NCBI GenBank assembly: GCA_001557505.1
Contig: LSAX01000013.1
Span: 496,001 to 560,000 of the forward strand
Length of the DNA: 64,000 nucleotides
DNA from: Reticulascus tulasneorum
Lineage: Eukaryota > Ascomycota > Sordariomycetes > Glomerellales > Reticulascaceae
Direction of reading: 5' to 3'
Position 1 is the first letter of the stretch, and every line of letters begins with the position of its first letter. Positions 32,212 to 43,231 of this stretch are shown piece by piece. The notes under the pieces are model-generated. The model was not told where the DNA came from, made no database searches, and was given only the letters and a program-made list of their open reading frames with translations. Made by a program: the position numbers and the translations under genes.

Positions 32212-33618
32212 TCACACAACGCTGATCTTGTAGACCAACTTCTCCGCGCTGATTGGTTTCATATACTGCTCAGATCGATTGCCGCCAGCTCGTCCAGATA
32301 CCGTCTCTGCTCCCAATAGTGTAAAGCCATCCTGCACAATACTCTCCAGGCCGCCTGGCATCAGACGGATTGGGTTAGGCTCGAGCTTCACTATTCCAGC
32401 AGCAGCCTCTGAGCCCAAATACTTGTAAAAGTTGGTGGCGAAGATTCGGGCTTCTGGCCTGGCAGGGAGCGAGAATCCTGACAGGATTCCCTGTTAGAAC
32501 GGTAAACAGTCAAGTGTTAGCAGGGAACAGAACTCACCATTGTATCCAATTTCGACCCCTAGGCCCTCCCAGACCGCACCGTAGATTGGCTTGACTCGTA
32601 ACTTTCCAACGTCATACCTCCCACCACCTGGGCTACGGAACACCGCAAGGCCCTGTCCGTCCTCGCCGAGTGTGCTATGCACGTTCTCGACAGTCGCGCC
32701 TTCTGATATGCAATCTATAGCGTAGTGGCCACCCCTCCCTTGAGTGGCTTCTCTCACTCTTTCCGGCCAGTCTGTGCTCCGATAGTCCACAAGCTCATCA
32801 TAGCTGTAAGGAGCATTTTGTAAAAGGTTGTGTTTTGATGCGCTGGCTGCTCCGATCAGATTTATTTTCCGCCCCGATGTCTTCTCTGCAAGTCTGACGA
32901 GTTGCGCAGCGTACATGCCGAGAGATGTGGAAGCGCCATAGATGAAAACATATATGGGGTTGCTGGTAGATGGGTTGGTGAGATTCTGGAAGCTGTCCTT
33001 TGCGTGAAAGGGGGAGGGCATCTGAAGCCGGTCAAACACTCCTTGGGCGGCTGTCAAGCCACACATGCTGACGGCAGAGGCCGCCTCGAGCGTCAATGTG
33101 ACGGGTACGCTCCACACCAGATCGTACTCGATGGTGATGTACTCGGCGAAAGCACCCGGGCGGTCATTGACAGAGCACGCTATGCTCAGCGCGTCAGCTC
33201 AATACACGCTTACTGCCTAGTGGATTCACTTGCCACCCTGGAGGAACCCCGCAACCCGCGCCCCGATCTGGGCCCTCTCATCGTCAGAGTTGGCGAGATT
33301 CTCACCCGAGCCGACTACTACTCCAGCGAAATCGGTACCAACCACTCGCTGGTCTTGTGTTGCGATTGGATTGGCCACGTACAAGGAATCGACAGGATTC
33401 AATGCGACCGCGACCACTTTGACCAGCACCTCGTTTAGGCCGGGGACCGGAATCGGCAAGTCTCTCACCGTGACCTGCCGGTCCTTTGGGGTCAGAACAA
33501 GCGCCTTCATGATGGGTGGCCCGCTCCGAAGTGGCAGATAGTCGCTCAATAGACGCGATGTGTGCAAGGTGAACGCCTCGGCAACGGCGTTGCCAATCTG
33601 CTCCCTGTTAGCTGCCAT
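32212..33618 (-). CDS. Medium-chain (enoyl) reductase, zinc-independent MDR
   Basis: Three exons (33618-33237, 33179-32538, 32477-32212) encode 429 residues. The catalytic GroES-like domain shows VALNPVDSLYVANP, VVGTDFAGVVVG and IGARVAGFLQG; after the first splice the family block ACSVNDRPGAFAEYITIEYD follows. The Rossmann part has YVFIYGASTSLGMYAAQLVR. The C-terminal exon, joined through the acceptor in CCTGTCAG, reads NGFSLPARPEARIFATNFYK and ends in EKLVYKI. No zinc ligands are seen, so it is probably an NADPH-dependent reductase related to trans-acting enoyl reductases. The first 36 residues are extra compared with relatives; an internal ATG at 33510 would give MKALVLTPKD, but the TATA position favours 33618. 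The exact acceptor of intron 2 has a second candidate 12-14 bases away. Confidence 0.88.
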
Positions 33619-33672
33619 GATACGATTTCCATTGCTCCTTACAGCCCTACCTGGACAAGTGGACTACCTGTT

Positions 33673-33679
33673 CTTTATA
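33673..33679 (-). promoter_or_regulatory. TATA box of the MDR gene
   Basis: TATAAAG on the minus strand lies 55 bases upstream of the ATG at 33618, which implies a leader of only about 25 bases and supports that ATG as the first one in the transcript. Confidence 0.5.
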
Positions 33680-34949
33680 TTGATGTCACGAAGGAGTGAA
33701 ATGATAATTTGGGGGCCAGTCGGATGGAAGAGGGTTCGTTGCTTGGAAAGCCAAACCAGCGGATTCTCAAACCCCCAATAAGATCGTCTAACGCCTCCAG
33801 TACTAGTATTATGCTGTCAGCTGGCGGCCGCTGCTCATCTGAGATTTAGCTTCAGGTACGTGGGCGTCAGATTCGGTGTCGGTACCGTAAACTGGAGGCC
33901 TCGTCCACTATATGTAAACCCTTTGAGACGATAAAATGAAAGACGCGATGTCGCTTACTAATTTGAGCTGGAACGGCGCCCACTTTTGTATGAAGTTCTG
34001 GTTCCGATGGAACGGGACAGGAGGATGTGCACTTGATTTATTGCGCTCGAGTCCGGGGATAAATTCCTTGTGGCATGCGTTACAGTGCATATTCTGGGAA
34101 GCTTGACACGCTGCAGGGATCAGTGCCGCTTTTCCGGCCGTCACTTTCTTCCACCACGACAGGCTGCATCTCGAAACGGAACACTCCAATGGAGACGGGG
34201 TGTACGAGTAATCTAGTCCTCGCCGCACTTGATACGGCATGCCGCGATTGGCTAGTCAGTTGATAACGAGAGTTCTAAATGAAATCCAGATTCCCAATGG
34301 TTTAAATTTGAGGTTCGATGAGGCCGCATTACCGTCCGCCGCAGACACAGGCAGTTCGGTATCCGGCTTCAGTCTTCGGACCAGGAGCTGTCTGAAAGTC
34401 AGAGGATAATATCTCATCTTCGGACAGTTAGTAGAATTGTTAAGCCGACCGTCACGAATCAGAGTGTTGGGTAGGAGAGCTGCTGCTCCTAACCTGCTCC
34501 TGCGCATCGAGGCGAAGCTTTAGCACATAGCCAGCGCTAACAGCTTGCCTTTGTTGGCTCCTACTGCCTCCGAGAGTGGGGGGAATTAATTTGAGGAAGT
34601 TTTGGAAATGTGTCGACACCTTGCCGCGCAGTGCTTTCGGTATCACAATGCTTATAAGCTCATTGGAACAGCCATTAATCTGGAGAGAAGCCCACTGGAC
34701 TACCTGGGATACACTTCCAATGTAAGAAAATGTTAAAAAAATTTGAGATTACATTATGTGGCGTTCAGATCCTAACGTGGTACGTCCAACCGTGACATCA
34801 TGAAGAAGGTAGTACTGTGAAGGCGAGTAAATTTAGTACATAGCTTAAGGTCTTTATTCCTTGGGTAGACTCCGTCCTTCACTTTTGCTCAATCGATTGT
34901 AGAGACAAATTCTGGTTGAACCGATCTACATCAGGATTAACCAACTGTC
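33680..34949. other. Intergenic, AT-rich toward the LINE relics
   Basis: No gene is recognised. Frames on both strands are short and have no family pattern. A run AAAATGTTAAAAAAATTTGAG near 34728 illustrates the rise in A+T toward the transposon island. Confidence 0.45.
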
Positions 34950-35490
34950 TTCTGACCAATGAAATTATATGCCTGCCCTGGCGATATGTTGCTTATAGCT
35001 AAGCTATTAGTCTTTGATCACTCCCTGTATTTTGGCCTTCTCCTGGTGCTCCACATTTTGCCCCTTGATATCAAACGACGCGTTTGCCAGCCTTTCCTTG
35101 TTCTGCTAGAAGTGGATGATGGCAATCTTTTTTTGGCCTCAAACGTGGCCCGCTCCGTCTTTCCCAATCGAGCGCGCTGGTTATGATGTCCTGGATCCTC
35201 GACGGTTGGACTGAGCTGTAGGCCCGACCAACCAATACCGTGTAATCATCCACGAATGTTATCAACCCTCCCTCGATCCTACACAAGGTCATCGTTGAAG
35301 AATATAATAGATATAACTTCGGAGAGAGTGGTGATCCCTGGGAAGCCCAGCCTGCGGGAGGCTCTGCTTCTCCGACACAGGTCCATTGACCTCGATCCTG
35401 GACTGACGTGTAATAGCTCAGCTAACCAAGCGTAGAAGTGGGAGCATGATTGTCGGCTGGGATGGACAGCGTGGCTCATTGAGGCTTGCG
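34950..35490 (-). mobile_element. Tad1-like LINE relic: reverse transcriptase fragment
   Basis: On the minus strand the pieces of a LINE reverse transcriptase can be followed across frameshifts. LPQAG and QGSPLSPKLYLL (in different frames, about 35290-35365) correspond to the LPQGSPLSP palm motif. GGLITFVDDYTVLVG contains the catalytic DD of the FVDDY motif, followed by DIITSALDWERRSG. Then DIKGQNVEHQEKAKIQGVIK, two stops and LSYKQHIARAG match the segment that follows the palm in Tad1-type elements. Stops and frame changes show the copy is dead. No target-site duplication or poly-A end could be found. Confidence 0.8.
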
Positions 35491-35990
35491 AGAAATCGTT
35501 CATATTCCACTACGTCTTTGCAGTACTTGACTAGAATACGGGGCTTGACCTGTTTCCTTCCCGTAATATCAGGTCCAAAACGCTAGAGAAGCCAGCAACC
35601 AGCGCCAGGTCGGACATATGCAGATTGGTAATATTGAATCGATAATGACAGACTGTTTAATTGAAGAAATCAGACGACAAGTAAGGAGACATCCTGTTCC
35701 ACTCCTTCGATAGCCTACTACTCTTCTACTATTTCAACACTTTCACAAATAAACGTCCAGACGTATCCCTGTACCCTTCACTCGATCTTTTGGATATTGA
35801 ACTCTTCTGGGATATCGGTAGAATTTACGCCACCTGCTATAAACTTGAGCCTATAGTAATAACAGTATTAGTAACTGTAACAATAGAGATAATATGAATA
35901 CCTGGAGCTCATCTCGTTTTTCTTCTATCGGGTTCAAGGCTTTGCTTACTGTAGAGCGGCAAAAGATTAGAATATAGCTTTGGGAAAAAT
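35491..35990. other. AT-rich filler between LINE relic and secreted-protein gene
   Basis: No gene is recognised. The segment 35690-35910 is rich in short A+T-rich words such as AATAACAG and AGTAACTG and may be decayed transposon or 3' flank. Confidence 0.4.
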
Positions 35991-36461
35991 TCAAACTAGA
36001 ATGTTACATACCAGTTCATTGAAAGAAGTCTCTTCCAAGGCAGTAATATTATACTTGCTGCCATCTCCGAGCTGTAAGGTGTCAGGTTGTTGGCAGGCAG
36101 TCTCCTTCGCGTCAACCTCATCGGTGCGTTTTTTAGCGTAGAAGCCGTAACCACCACCTGAAAACCACCCGTTGTGAAGACAGACGCCATTAGCGCCCGA
36201 CGAGGACAGGACTTCCTTGTATGGACCGCAACGGCCTCCCGAAAGGCCCCTGCATTGGAGCCTCCAGTCGGATGGTATGTAATTGATTTCGACAGCGGTA
36301 TAAATATTGTAGTCTGTGCCACTGCAGCATGTGTTTGGGTTGATTTTACTGCAGGTAACTCTGGGAGAGCCGTTCCAACAGTCGGTAGTATCGACGAAGA
36401 GGTGAATGTCAATAGCAGAGGCAGTAGCTATTAAGCCAAAGAGAATTTGGAGTGACCGCAT
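35991..36461 (-). CDS. Small cysteine-rich secreted protein (candidate effector)
   Basis: The frame from ATG 36461 gives 156 residues with a clean signal peptide (MRSLQILFGLIATASA). The mature part has nine cysteines in this frame and the pattern VTCSKINPNTCC, IPSDWRLQCRGLSGGRCG, which I recognise from a family of small secreted proteins in fungi with no assigned function. The last cysteine lies after a possible GTATGT donor at 36011; splicing there would remove it and leave eight cysteines, an even number suited to four disulfides, with the C-terminus then ending within a few residues. One N-glycosylation site (YNIT) is seen. A proper TATA box and open frame suggest a live gene although the surroundings are LINE debris. 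A role outside the cell is inferred; an effector role is only a possibility. Confidence 0.75.
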   Translation of the reverse strand: MRSLQILFGLIATASAIDIHLFVDTTDCWNGSPRVTCSKINPNTCCSGTDYNIYTAVEINYIPSDWRLQCRGLSGGRCGPYKEVLSSSGANGVCLHNGWFSGGGYGFYAKKRTDEVDAKETACQQPDTLQLGDGSKYNITALEETSFNELVCNILV

Positions 36462-36572
36462 TGTGTATTAGCGCGGTAGCTAGAAGTTCCAATTGTAGTG
36501 GTCATTGTGTTTATGGGATACCGGGTTACAAGAGACTGAGTTAGATTAATCTCAAAAAGAGGACTGAGGAGA

Positions 36573-36581
36573 CTTTATATA
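36573..36581 (-). promoter_or_regulatory. TATA box of the secreted-protein gene
   Basis: TATATAAAG on the minus strand lies 112 bases upstream of the ATG at 36461. Confidence 0.55.
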
Positions 36582-37155
36582 TCACTCTGCGTGATGGACG
36601 GCTCCACCTCCGTAGAAAGCAGGTCTGATCAAAACTTGTCAAAATATCATACCCCTTTGCTAACTATCATGCTACGAGTTATACCTTGAAGGTGGAGATA
36701 GTGGAGCATTTACAAAAGTTCCTACTCTCGTTAAGTGTCTGCCTAATAAGTCGACTTGAGAATCAACGAGTAGAGAATATCCAGACACAGGTCTCCCCTC
36801 GGATACCGACGATGTCCACGGCACAAGATCAACCAGGGAATGCTACGAGTTACTGCTTCCTCTCGTTGAATAGGTTTGGTAATCCGACTTTGTGGCTTGC
36901 GCGATGGATCTAATAATTTCCAGAGACAAGGTCCCATTAGTGGAAGTAATAACTTGTAACCAGCTAGCGTGCGGAGATGCGGGAAACAGACAGGCATCTG
37001 TTCATAATGAATATAACGCATCGCATAGAGACACTAATTACTATGAAGCAGTTGACGCAAGTCTTAGCAGATGGTTATCTTTCACCGAAGCCGAGACCGT
37101 TGCATACGTCAGTATAACAGGTAGCAAATTCGCATACGACAGGCTAGCCCTACGT
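36582..37155. other. Intergenic between secreted-protein gene and repeat
   Basis: No gene is recognised. It is the upstream region of the secreted-protein gene and may hold further unrecognisable LINE sequence. Confidence 0.4.
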
Positions 37156-37261
37156 CAGAATCCTTCGTATCAGACTCCTTCGTATTAGACTATTTTGTGT
37201 TAGACTCTTTCCATTAGAATTCTTGTATTAGACTCCTTTGTAATTATCAGACTCCTTATAT
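37156..37261. repeat. Degenerate 15-bp tandem repeat
   Basis: About seven units related to CAGACTCCTTCGTAT are arranged head to tail (units of 14, 15 and one of 19 bases), starting CAGAATCCTTCGTAT, CAGACTCCTTCGTAT, TAGACTATTTTGTGT. The array abuts the LINE endonuclease relic, whose reading frame runs into it. Confidence 0.75.
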
Positions 37262-38134
37262 TGTTTGGACTCCGCTTTCGCGGTCTGCTCTATCTTCGGC
37301 TGATCCTCTGGTGCTGTTATCTCCGGCCCAGCTCGCCTTATCTTATAGATATAGATGCGAAGTAGCGGAGTCAGATCTGACGTCCGCCATCTCGTTGCGT
37401 CCGGTGATGCTTTCGACTTTAGCAAAGCTCATAGGCCGCGTCTCTAACGGCTTGATGAGGATGTTGGCTTGTTGTTCCACCGACCTTCAGTATCTGCTGC
37501 TTGTACCGTATGGGCAACTTTTGCCTGAATGTCCCTCCATGGTGCATTCTTTAAGAGAAGCTTCGGCATTGATGTGGTCGCCGGGACAGCCACGTCCAGT
37601 ACTGTCACGATTGCTGGGTGGTCTGACTAGTGATCGTTTTCGTGTGGAGTACACTTGTTCAGGGGCTCAGCCAGGCCCGCCGAGGTTAAGATTAGGTCGA
37701 TTGTCGATTCATGCGTTTTTGGCTGGTGACTTCTCTATGGCTATCGCTGCGAGATCCTTAGATTGGTCATCATTCATAATGCTTTCGTGCACTCCTTCCT
37801 GTTTCCCCACATTAAGTTACAGCATCTAGAGTCCTTTTTCATGCTAAACAGGGTAGAGCTTCAGGCAGTTCCTGCTGAAGGACTCATGAGGTCCCTCACA
37901 TGAGACGCACTTGAGAACTTGTCCCCCGACAGTCCTCGTGTCTGTGGCCCTCCTAGGCGCGCCTTGCGCATCTCTGCGCTCTTTTGTACGTGAACGCCTT
38001 ATGGCCGCTCTCCTGACAGTGGTAACATTGTTCTGGTCGGGGTCGTCTTTCAAACAGCCTAGCGTGTCCTCATTCCCCGGCGACGGCGTGGAAGTATTCC
38101 TCTTCAAAGATCCTTCTGGCGTTTGCCGCCGCAA
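37240..38134 (-). mobile_element. Tad1-like LINE relic: ORF1 zinc knuckle and endonuclease C-terminus
   Basis: On the minus strand an ORF1-like tail (38134-37850) ends in a zinc-knuckle-like segment, KCVSCEGPHESFSRNC. After stops the frame continues as the C-terminal part of a LINE apurinic-type endonuclease: ESTIDLILTSAGLAEPLNKC, then a stop, SDHPAIVTVLDVAVP and LLLKNAPWRDIQAKVA. Further down, SPDATRWRTSDLTPLLRIYI and TAKAESKQY match the linker after the endonuclease. The N-terminal endonuclease is missing, so there is an internal deletion. Strand and order fit the reverse-transcriptase relic at 34.95-35.49 kb being the other part of the same element or family. Confidence 0.75.
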
Positions 38135-38580
38135 TGGGAGTTAGCATCGATTTCAAGTCTTAGTGACAAATCAACTCAGTAGTTGTTTTACATAAATATG
38201 CACGAAGTTGAAGCAATTCTGCCCAATCATGATCCCCAAGGACCAAGTTTTTGTTTGGTCCAGGACTCGATCCTGCCCAGCTCACGTTTTTCGACCACAA
38301 CAACCCGACGAGCCTGTTACGCAGAGTACCACCAGTGCGGCAGTACGGGAAATAGCAGCTAGCGACGAGGATAGCAAGGACAGAGAAATCCTTGGAGAAC
38401 GAGGCAAAGTCAGGCGACGCTGCGGGATTGATCTAACTTCGTAGCATGTCTCAAGCCTCTGTGTTCTGTATTTGGTACCTGAGGCTAGCACAGACGCGGG
38501 GAAATCAGCAAAAAAATGTGTCATGGTCTTCTTGTACTCCTACATGATGACCGAATCTTCCTCACAACATCATAACAAAC
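38135..38580. other. Intergenic upstream of second HET gene
   Basis: No gene is recognised. It separates the LINE relic from the HET gene promoter. Confidence 0.45.
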
Positions 38581-40763
38581 ATGCTCACTTGGCGTGGCGA
38601 CTATGGCGCACCGGCTTTTCTTTATAAATACATGAACAGAACATCTGCAAACATCGACGATGACGTTGAAACCCTCTGCGACCACTGTTCAAACGTGGTC
38701 TTTCAGCGAAGCGTCTATTCGGGATTGGTAGCGGCTAAGGATGAGCCATCCTATGAGACAATCTATAAACGCAAGGCTTCTGAAGTCTATGAATCGATGC
38801 TCCTGACCTGTCGCTGGTGTTCACTTATAGGTTGTGCTGTCCGAGAGGTCGCTGAACATGTCAATACGATGAATAGCAGCGACGACGAAGATGTTGATAT
38901 TCCGGGTTGGTTCACAATTGACTTGATAAACTGTGCGGCCACACTGGTTGTCACAATACGATTCATGAAACGCAATGGAAGTGAACTTTTCAATCTCGTT
39001 GAGGTCGAAATTGAAGTGATGGACACCGAGGACAAAGATTGTGTACTTCCACCACTGATCGGGGATGACGCTATCTCCCTGGCCCTTGAACCGTCCTCAG
39101 GTAGCTACGCTCCGCCTAGAACCGTTACGGCTAGAGAACTAAATTTTCGTCAGATTAATCTAACGGGCTTTTCCCAAAAGACGGGGGCCGGCTTTCCGCC
39201 GCTTCTGATGAGTGGCTAAAGATGGCGCAAGCCTGGCTGCACGTTTGCGATGGCCACGCCAGTTGCAAATCAAATGATACATTTACACCGACCCGCTTGA
39301 TAGATGTCGGGGATCCTTCTCACGTTAAGCTCGTAACATCGCAGATCGATCAGAAGGATAGACACGCATATGTCACTTTGAGTTATGTCTGGGGCCAGGC
39401 GCAAACATATATTTTGACAATCGCGAATCTCCAGGAGATGCATCTCAACATAGATCCTTCCAAGTTGCCAAGGACGATAACAGACGCTATCCATGTGACT
39501 CATCAACTTGGTTTCAGGTACCTCTGGGTTGATGCCATATGCATTATTCAAGATTCCTCCGAGGACCAGGCAATGGAAATCCCTCAGATGGCCAGCATAT
39601 ATCGGCATAGCGCACTAACAATATCTGCTGCAAGAGCGTTTACTGCAGACGATGGGTTCCTTCAATCTCCGTATGATCTAGAATTTGTTTTCCGGCCGAT
39701 CAAAATACGCCTTGGTGTCGGCATGGGATGCAATGTACCGATGCGTCTCGGATACCGGACGATCGGTCCTGAGCCGGATGAGCCGATATATTACCGTGCC
39801 TGGACCCTTCAAGAGCACCTCCTCTCGTCGCGTACTCTGATCTTCTCGCACGCTGGGGTCATGTGGAGGTGTGTGAAATCTACAATCAATCCATGGCGTC
39901 CTGCGATTAATCTTAAGGCGGTCTCAGGGCCACTCGGACCTCCCAGCATGGCATCTCTCTCACTAGAGATTGAAGGAAACTCGGTAAATCAAGATTTGAT
40001 CCGTCAATATTGGATGGACACTCGATTCAACTACTCGTCAAGGGACCTAAGTCTCGTCGATGATAAGCTTCTTGCCATCTCCGCCGTAGCCGCTGAAGTG
40101 GCAAGGAGGACCAACTGGGTATACCTCGCTGGATTGTGGAAAGAGTATCTTTTTGAAGACCTCCTCTGGCTATGTATTAAGAAAGACCCACCGATGCTTA
40201 TGAGCCAAGGGGAGTACTTTCTCATCAAACCGGTTAAGGCTCGAGCTGTGCAATATTTCGCCCCGAGCTGGAGCTGGGCTAGCGTTGGCGTGGGCAGGAT
40301 CAACGGCATGGACGACGAGAAAGCCCAGCAACCATTTCATTTTGAAATATTGGACTGCAAGGTGGAGGTTGACGGCGATGCAAGCTTCCGGTTTGGCAGT
40401 GTGAAGTCTGGACTTCTTGAAGTCAGGGGCAAGGCAATCGAGCTAGGGTGGAAGTTCGATCAGAGCCCAGAAATGATGGATGTTGCTGACATGGCCCTCG
40501 TCGATGATGGTAATATGTCCAAAGGAGAGCCCGCGATCGTCGGCTACGGTACCTTTGACCCTTTGGACGCAGTTTTACCGCCAAACACAAAGTTCACCTG
40601 TCTTGGGATAGCTCTCCACGAAATCATGAACCGTGAACTAGTCGAGGGACTAATACTTCTACCAAACGAAACTGGCGGGACTTTTCGCCGAGTTGGATTC
40701 TACCGCATATTTCAACAGTCAATCTTCGATGACGCTACACAGGAGGCTTACCGAATAATATAG
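38581..40763 (+). CDS. HET-domain protein, second copy type
   Basis: Two exons (38581-39100 and 39181-40763) join to 700 residues. The 80-base intron has a TCTAACG branch and a CCCAAAAG acceptor, and its removal restores the family linker AASDEWLKMAQAWLHVC that is out of frame without splicing. The N-terminal 170 residues contain CDHCSNVVF and a CRWCSLI pair, as in many HET proteins of this class. The HET domain starts near residue 210 with YVTLSYVWGQAQ (LSYVWG at 240-245), then YLWVDAICIIQDSSEDQAME, PQMASIYRHSALTISAA and YYRAWTLQEHLLSSRTLIFS. The C-terminal part includes YFAPSWSWASVG, another HET-family signature. It is a candidate incompatibility or cell-death gene, clearly different in sequence from the HET gene at 26.4 kb. 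Confidence 0.93.
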
Positions 40764-41022
40764 CATGCGCGATATGATGATCCATAAATTAAGGATACCA
40801 GGTAATTTTCCAGATGAGGGTTAGCTAGCAGCGTCATCATGACCATATGAGATGTGGACTTAAGAGTCGGTCCCGCTGGCCTAGGTCGTGCGGCCGGACG
40901 GGAGAGGTTGCACCGATGCGGGGCAACGCTCAGATAACGTCGTCAATCAAATCCACCGTGAACTCGTTCACTGCGTTTCCCAATAAATCAAACGATCACA
41001 GTCATCAATTGAATACTCTACT

Positions 41023-42447
41023 ATGGCGATGAACCCCGAAGAAGACTTTGTGATTGTGATCGCCGAAGACTTCAGGCCCGTTACTCAATCCACATCAAGT
41101 CCTGAACATCTCGATGAGATTAGCGACATCGCCGATAGCATCTCGGACCACCTGTGGCCAATCAATAAGAAGATACACGATAACCCCGAGCTGGGATTCG
41201 AGGAGCATATTGCACATGATGTTCTGACGTCCTTCATGGAGAGTCACGATGGCTGGAAAGTCACTCGGTCAGCATATGACATGAAAACTGCTTGGGTTGG
41301 GGTTTACGATAGCGGGAACAAGGGACCGGTGATATCTTTCAACGCCGAGATGGGTGAGCCCTGAGCCTACCAAACTTAAGCTTGAGGATCAGCAGCTGAT
41401 GTAATAGCAAGATTGTCTTCCTGGCATTGGGCATGCCTGTGGTCATAACCTCATTGCTTCGGCATCAGTTGCAGGCGCGTTGACCACTGCGGAGATGCTA
41501 AAACGCCATTCACTTCCAGGCAAAGTCGTGATCTTCGGCACACCGGCTGAGGAAAGTTCGTACATTCTTTTTCTTATACTTCCAATTATCCAAGCTCACC
41601 ATATTTAGCTGGCGGCGGCAAGATTCGGCTTCTCAAAGCTGGAGCATACACAGACCACAAAGTAGACATTAGCCTCATATCTCATCCTGGAATCGTGCCG
41701 GACTGCGCTCTCGTACGGACGACCGCATACACACGTTTCAAGGTCGAGTATTTCGGTCGCGAAGCCCATGCCGCTTCCAATCCGTGGCTGGGTATTAACG
41801 CATTAGATGCTCTCATAAGTGCTTATAACGCGCTTTCGGTTTTGCGACAGCAAACCATGCCTGGAGATGTGATTCAGGGGTACATCACTGATGGCGGAAC
41901 AGCGGCAAATATTATCCACGCTTACACCGCGGGTATATTTGTAGCTCGAGCAAACACACAGTCTCGTTTGACAGAACTGCGCAAGAAAGTCAACGCTTGC
42001 TTCAAGGCTGGAGCGGAGGCCACGGGTGCTGAGCTGAAGATAACGCCCGATATGGCATACGCAGATCATGTGCCCAATCGAGTTCTAGGAGCGAGCTATG
42101 CTCGGTACTTTAATGCTCTCTCCCCACCAAATGCTATATCTGAGGACCAGGATATGGATGAGATTCGTGGGCGGACGATGGCCAGTACGGACCAAGGCGA
42201 TATTAGTTATGCAATGCCGAGTTTAAGCCCCGGATTTTCGATTCCAACTGGCAAAGGAGGGCAAGGACCTCATAATCCTGAGTTCGCGGAGGATGCCGGG
42301 ACTAGGGAGGCATTTGACCGGGCTTTAAGAGTTGGGAAGGCTTTGGCGGGAATAGCCGCTGATATTTTGACAAGGAAAGGGATGTTGAAGGATGTCAAGG
42401 CGGCGTGGGAGGAAGACATGAGAACACACATGAAGAAATTGAATTAG
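41023..42447 (+). CDS. M20-family amidohydrolase (ACY1L2-like peptidase)
   Basis: Three exons (41023-41353, 41412-41555, 41609-42447) give 437 residues. The splice products restore the M20D metal-site blocks: NAEMDCLPGIGHACGHNLIA, GTPAEETGGGKIRLLKAGAY, SHPGIVPDC and FGREAHAASNPWLGINALDA in the dimerisation domain, with MASTDQGDISYAMPSLSPGF and GPHNPEFAED near the C-terminus. These supply the usual His/Asp/Glu zinc ligands and the catalytic Glu. Such cytosolic enzymes hydrolyse N-acyl amino acids or dipeptides; the substrate here is not known. The N-terminal 25 residues are an acidic extension. The gene follows the second HET gene on the same strand, 259 bases downstream. Confidence 0.93.
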
Positions 42448-42615
42448 TCAGGCAGGCTATTTATGGCTCGGTATGGCAGATAAATCAATAGTTGTATCGT
42501 GTCTAGGAATGCAGGCGCCACAGAGTGATCGTCGATAAGCTTAGCAGGGTTGGAGTCGAATCATTCGACGGGGCAGCTGAGCTGCAAGGCTTTCTATCAT
42601 GGTATGGTTCAATCT

Positions 42616-43231
42616 CTATTTCTTCGATCCTTCGCACCAGTTTTTCAAATCCTGGTTATAACCCTCAAAGCCTTTGATCGACTTTTCCTCAAGTCCAAGT
42701 GAACGTCCAATGAATCCACCACCCATCAGGAATGCTCCAATACCCCCAAACGTTTCCTCATGGACAAACGTGGTCCCACCTCGAGCTTTTGTGCTTGGCT
42801 CGAAACGGAAGATATGCTCGGCAATTAATATCCCATACAAACTGCCCCGCCATCGGAAGCTGGTTGGGGAGTTCTCCTGTTGAGTTCATTAGATGAATTC
42901 GTTGACACATAGGAGAAGCTAAAGGCACATGAAAGATAAGTAGACTTACAAGGACGACTGGATCGACGGCCAACCCGTCGAAGACAACATGCAACTTATC
43001 TCCGATCTCGAGGGGTTTGTTAGGAATGAGTGGGCTGATCGACCGGAAGAAACCGTTTGGAGAGTAAGTTGGTATTTGTGAGAAGTCTGAGAACTGAAAG
43101 GCAGTTAGCTGTGAAGGGTTCACAGAGATTGTGGTTTGAAGTTCGAGGGTAGGAAATGATAAGGAATCTACCTTCTCTCTCACAACTTCAGGAGGAGCCT
43201 CGATTTCAATGCTGGTGTAAAGCTTGGACAT
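42616..43231 (-). CDS. START-like (SRPBCC) domain protein
   Basis: Three exons (43231-43172, 43093-42950, 42876-42616) encode 154 residues. Both introns are GT-AG and each joins conserved parts: VVREK to FSDFSQIPTYSPN, and PVVL to ENSPTSFRWRGSLYGILIAE. The protein fits the polyketide-cyclase/START-like SRPBCC fold found in small fungal proteins, with IEIEAPPEVVREKF at the start, GDKLHVVFDGLAVDPVVLEN in the middle and EHIFRFEPS, GGTTFVHEETFGGIGAFLMG near the end. The fold binds small hydrophobic molecules; a catalytic role is not shown. Length and lack of signal peptide point to a cytosolic protein. The gene is divergent from a Zn2Cys6 regulator. Confidence 0.9.

Noticed and set aside
34950..38134. 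RIP (C-to-T) as the cause of LINE decay
   Set aside because: Several stops seem to come from other changes (for example TCA or AAG to stop codons), and no dinucleotide index could be computed here.
38240..38290. tRNA gene, because of a GACTCGATCCTG T-loop-like string
   Set aside because: No matching acceptor stem, D arm or anticodon arm could be folded around it.
38581..40763. Two separate genes (38581-39219 and 39222-40763)
   Set aside because: An 80-base GT-AG intron (39101-39180) joins them in frame and restores the linker typical of HET proteins, so they are one gene.
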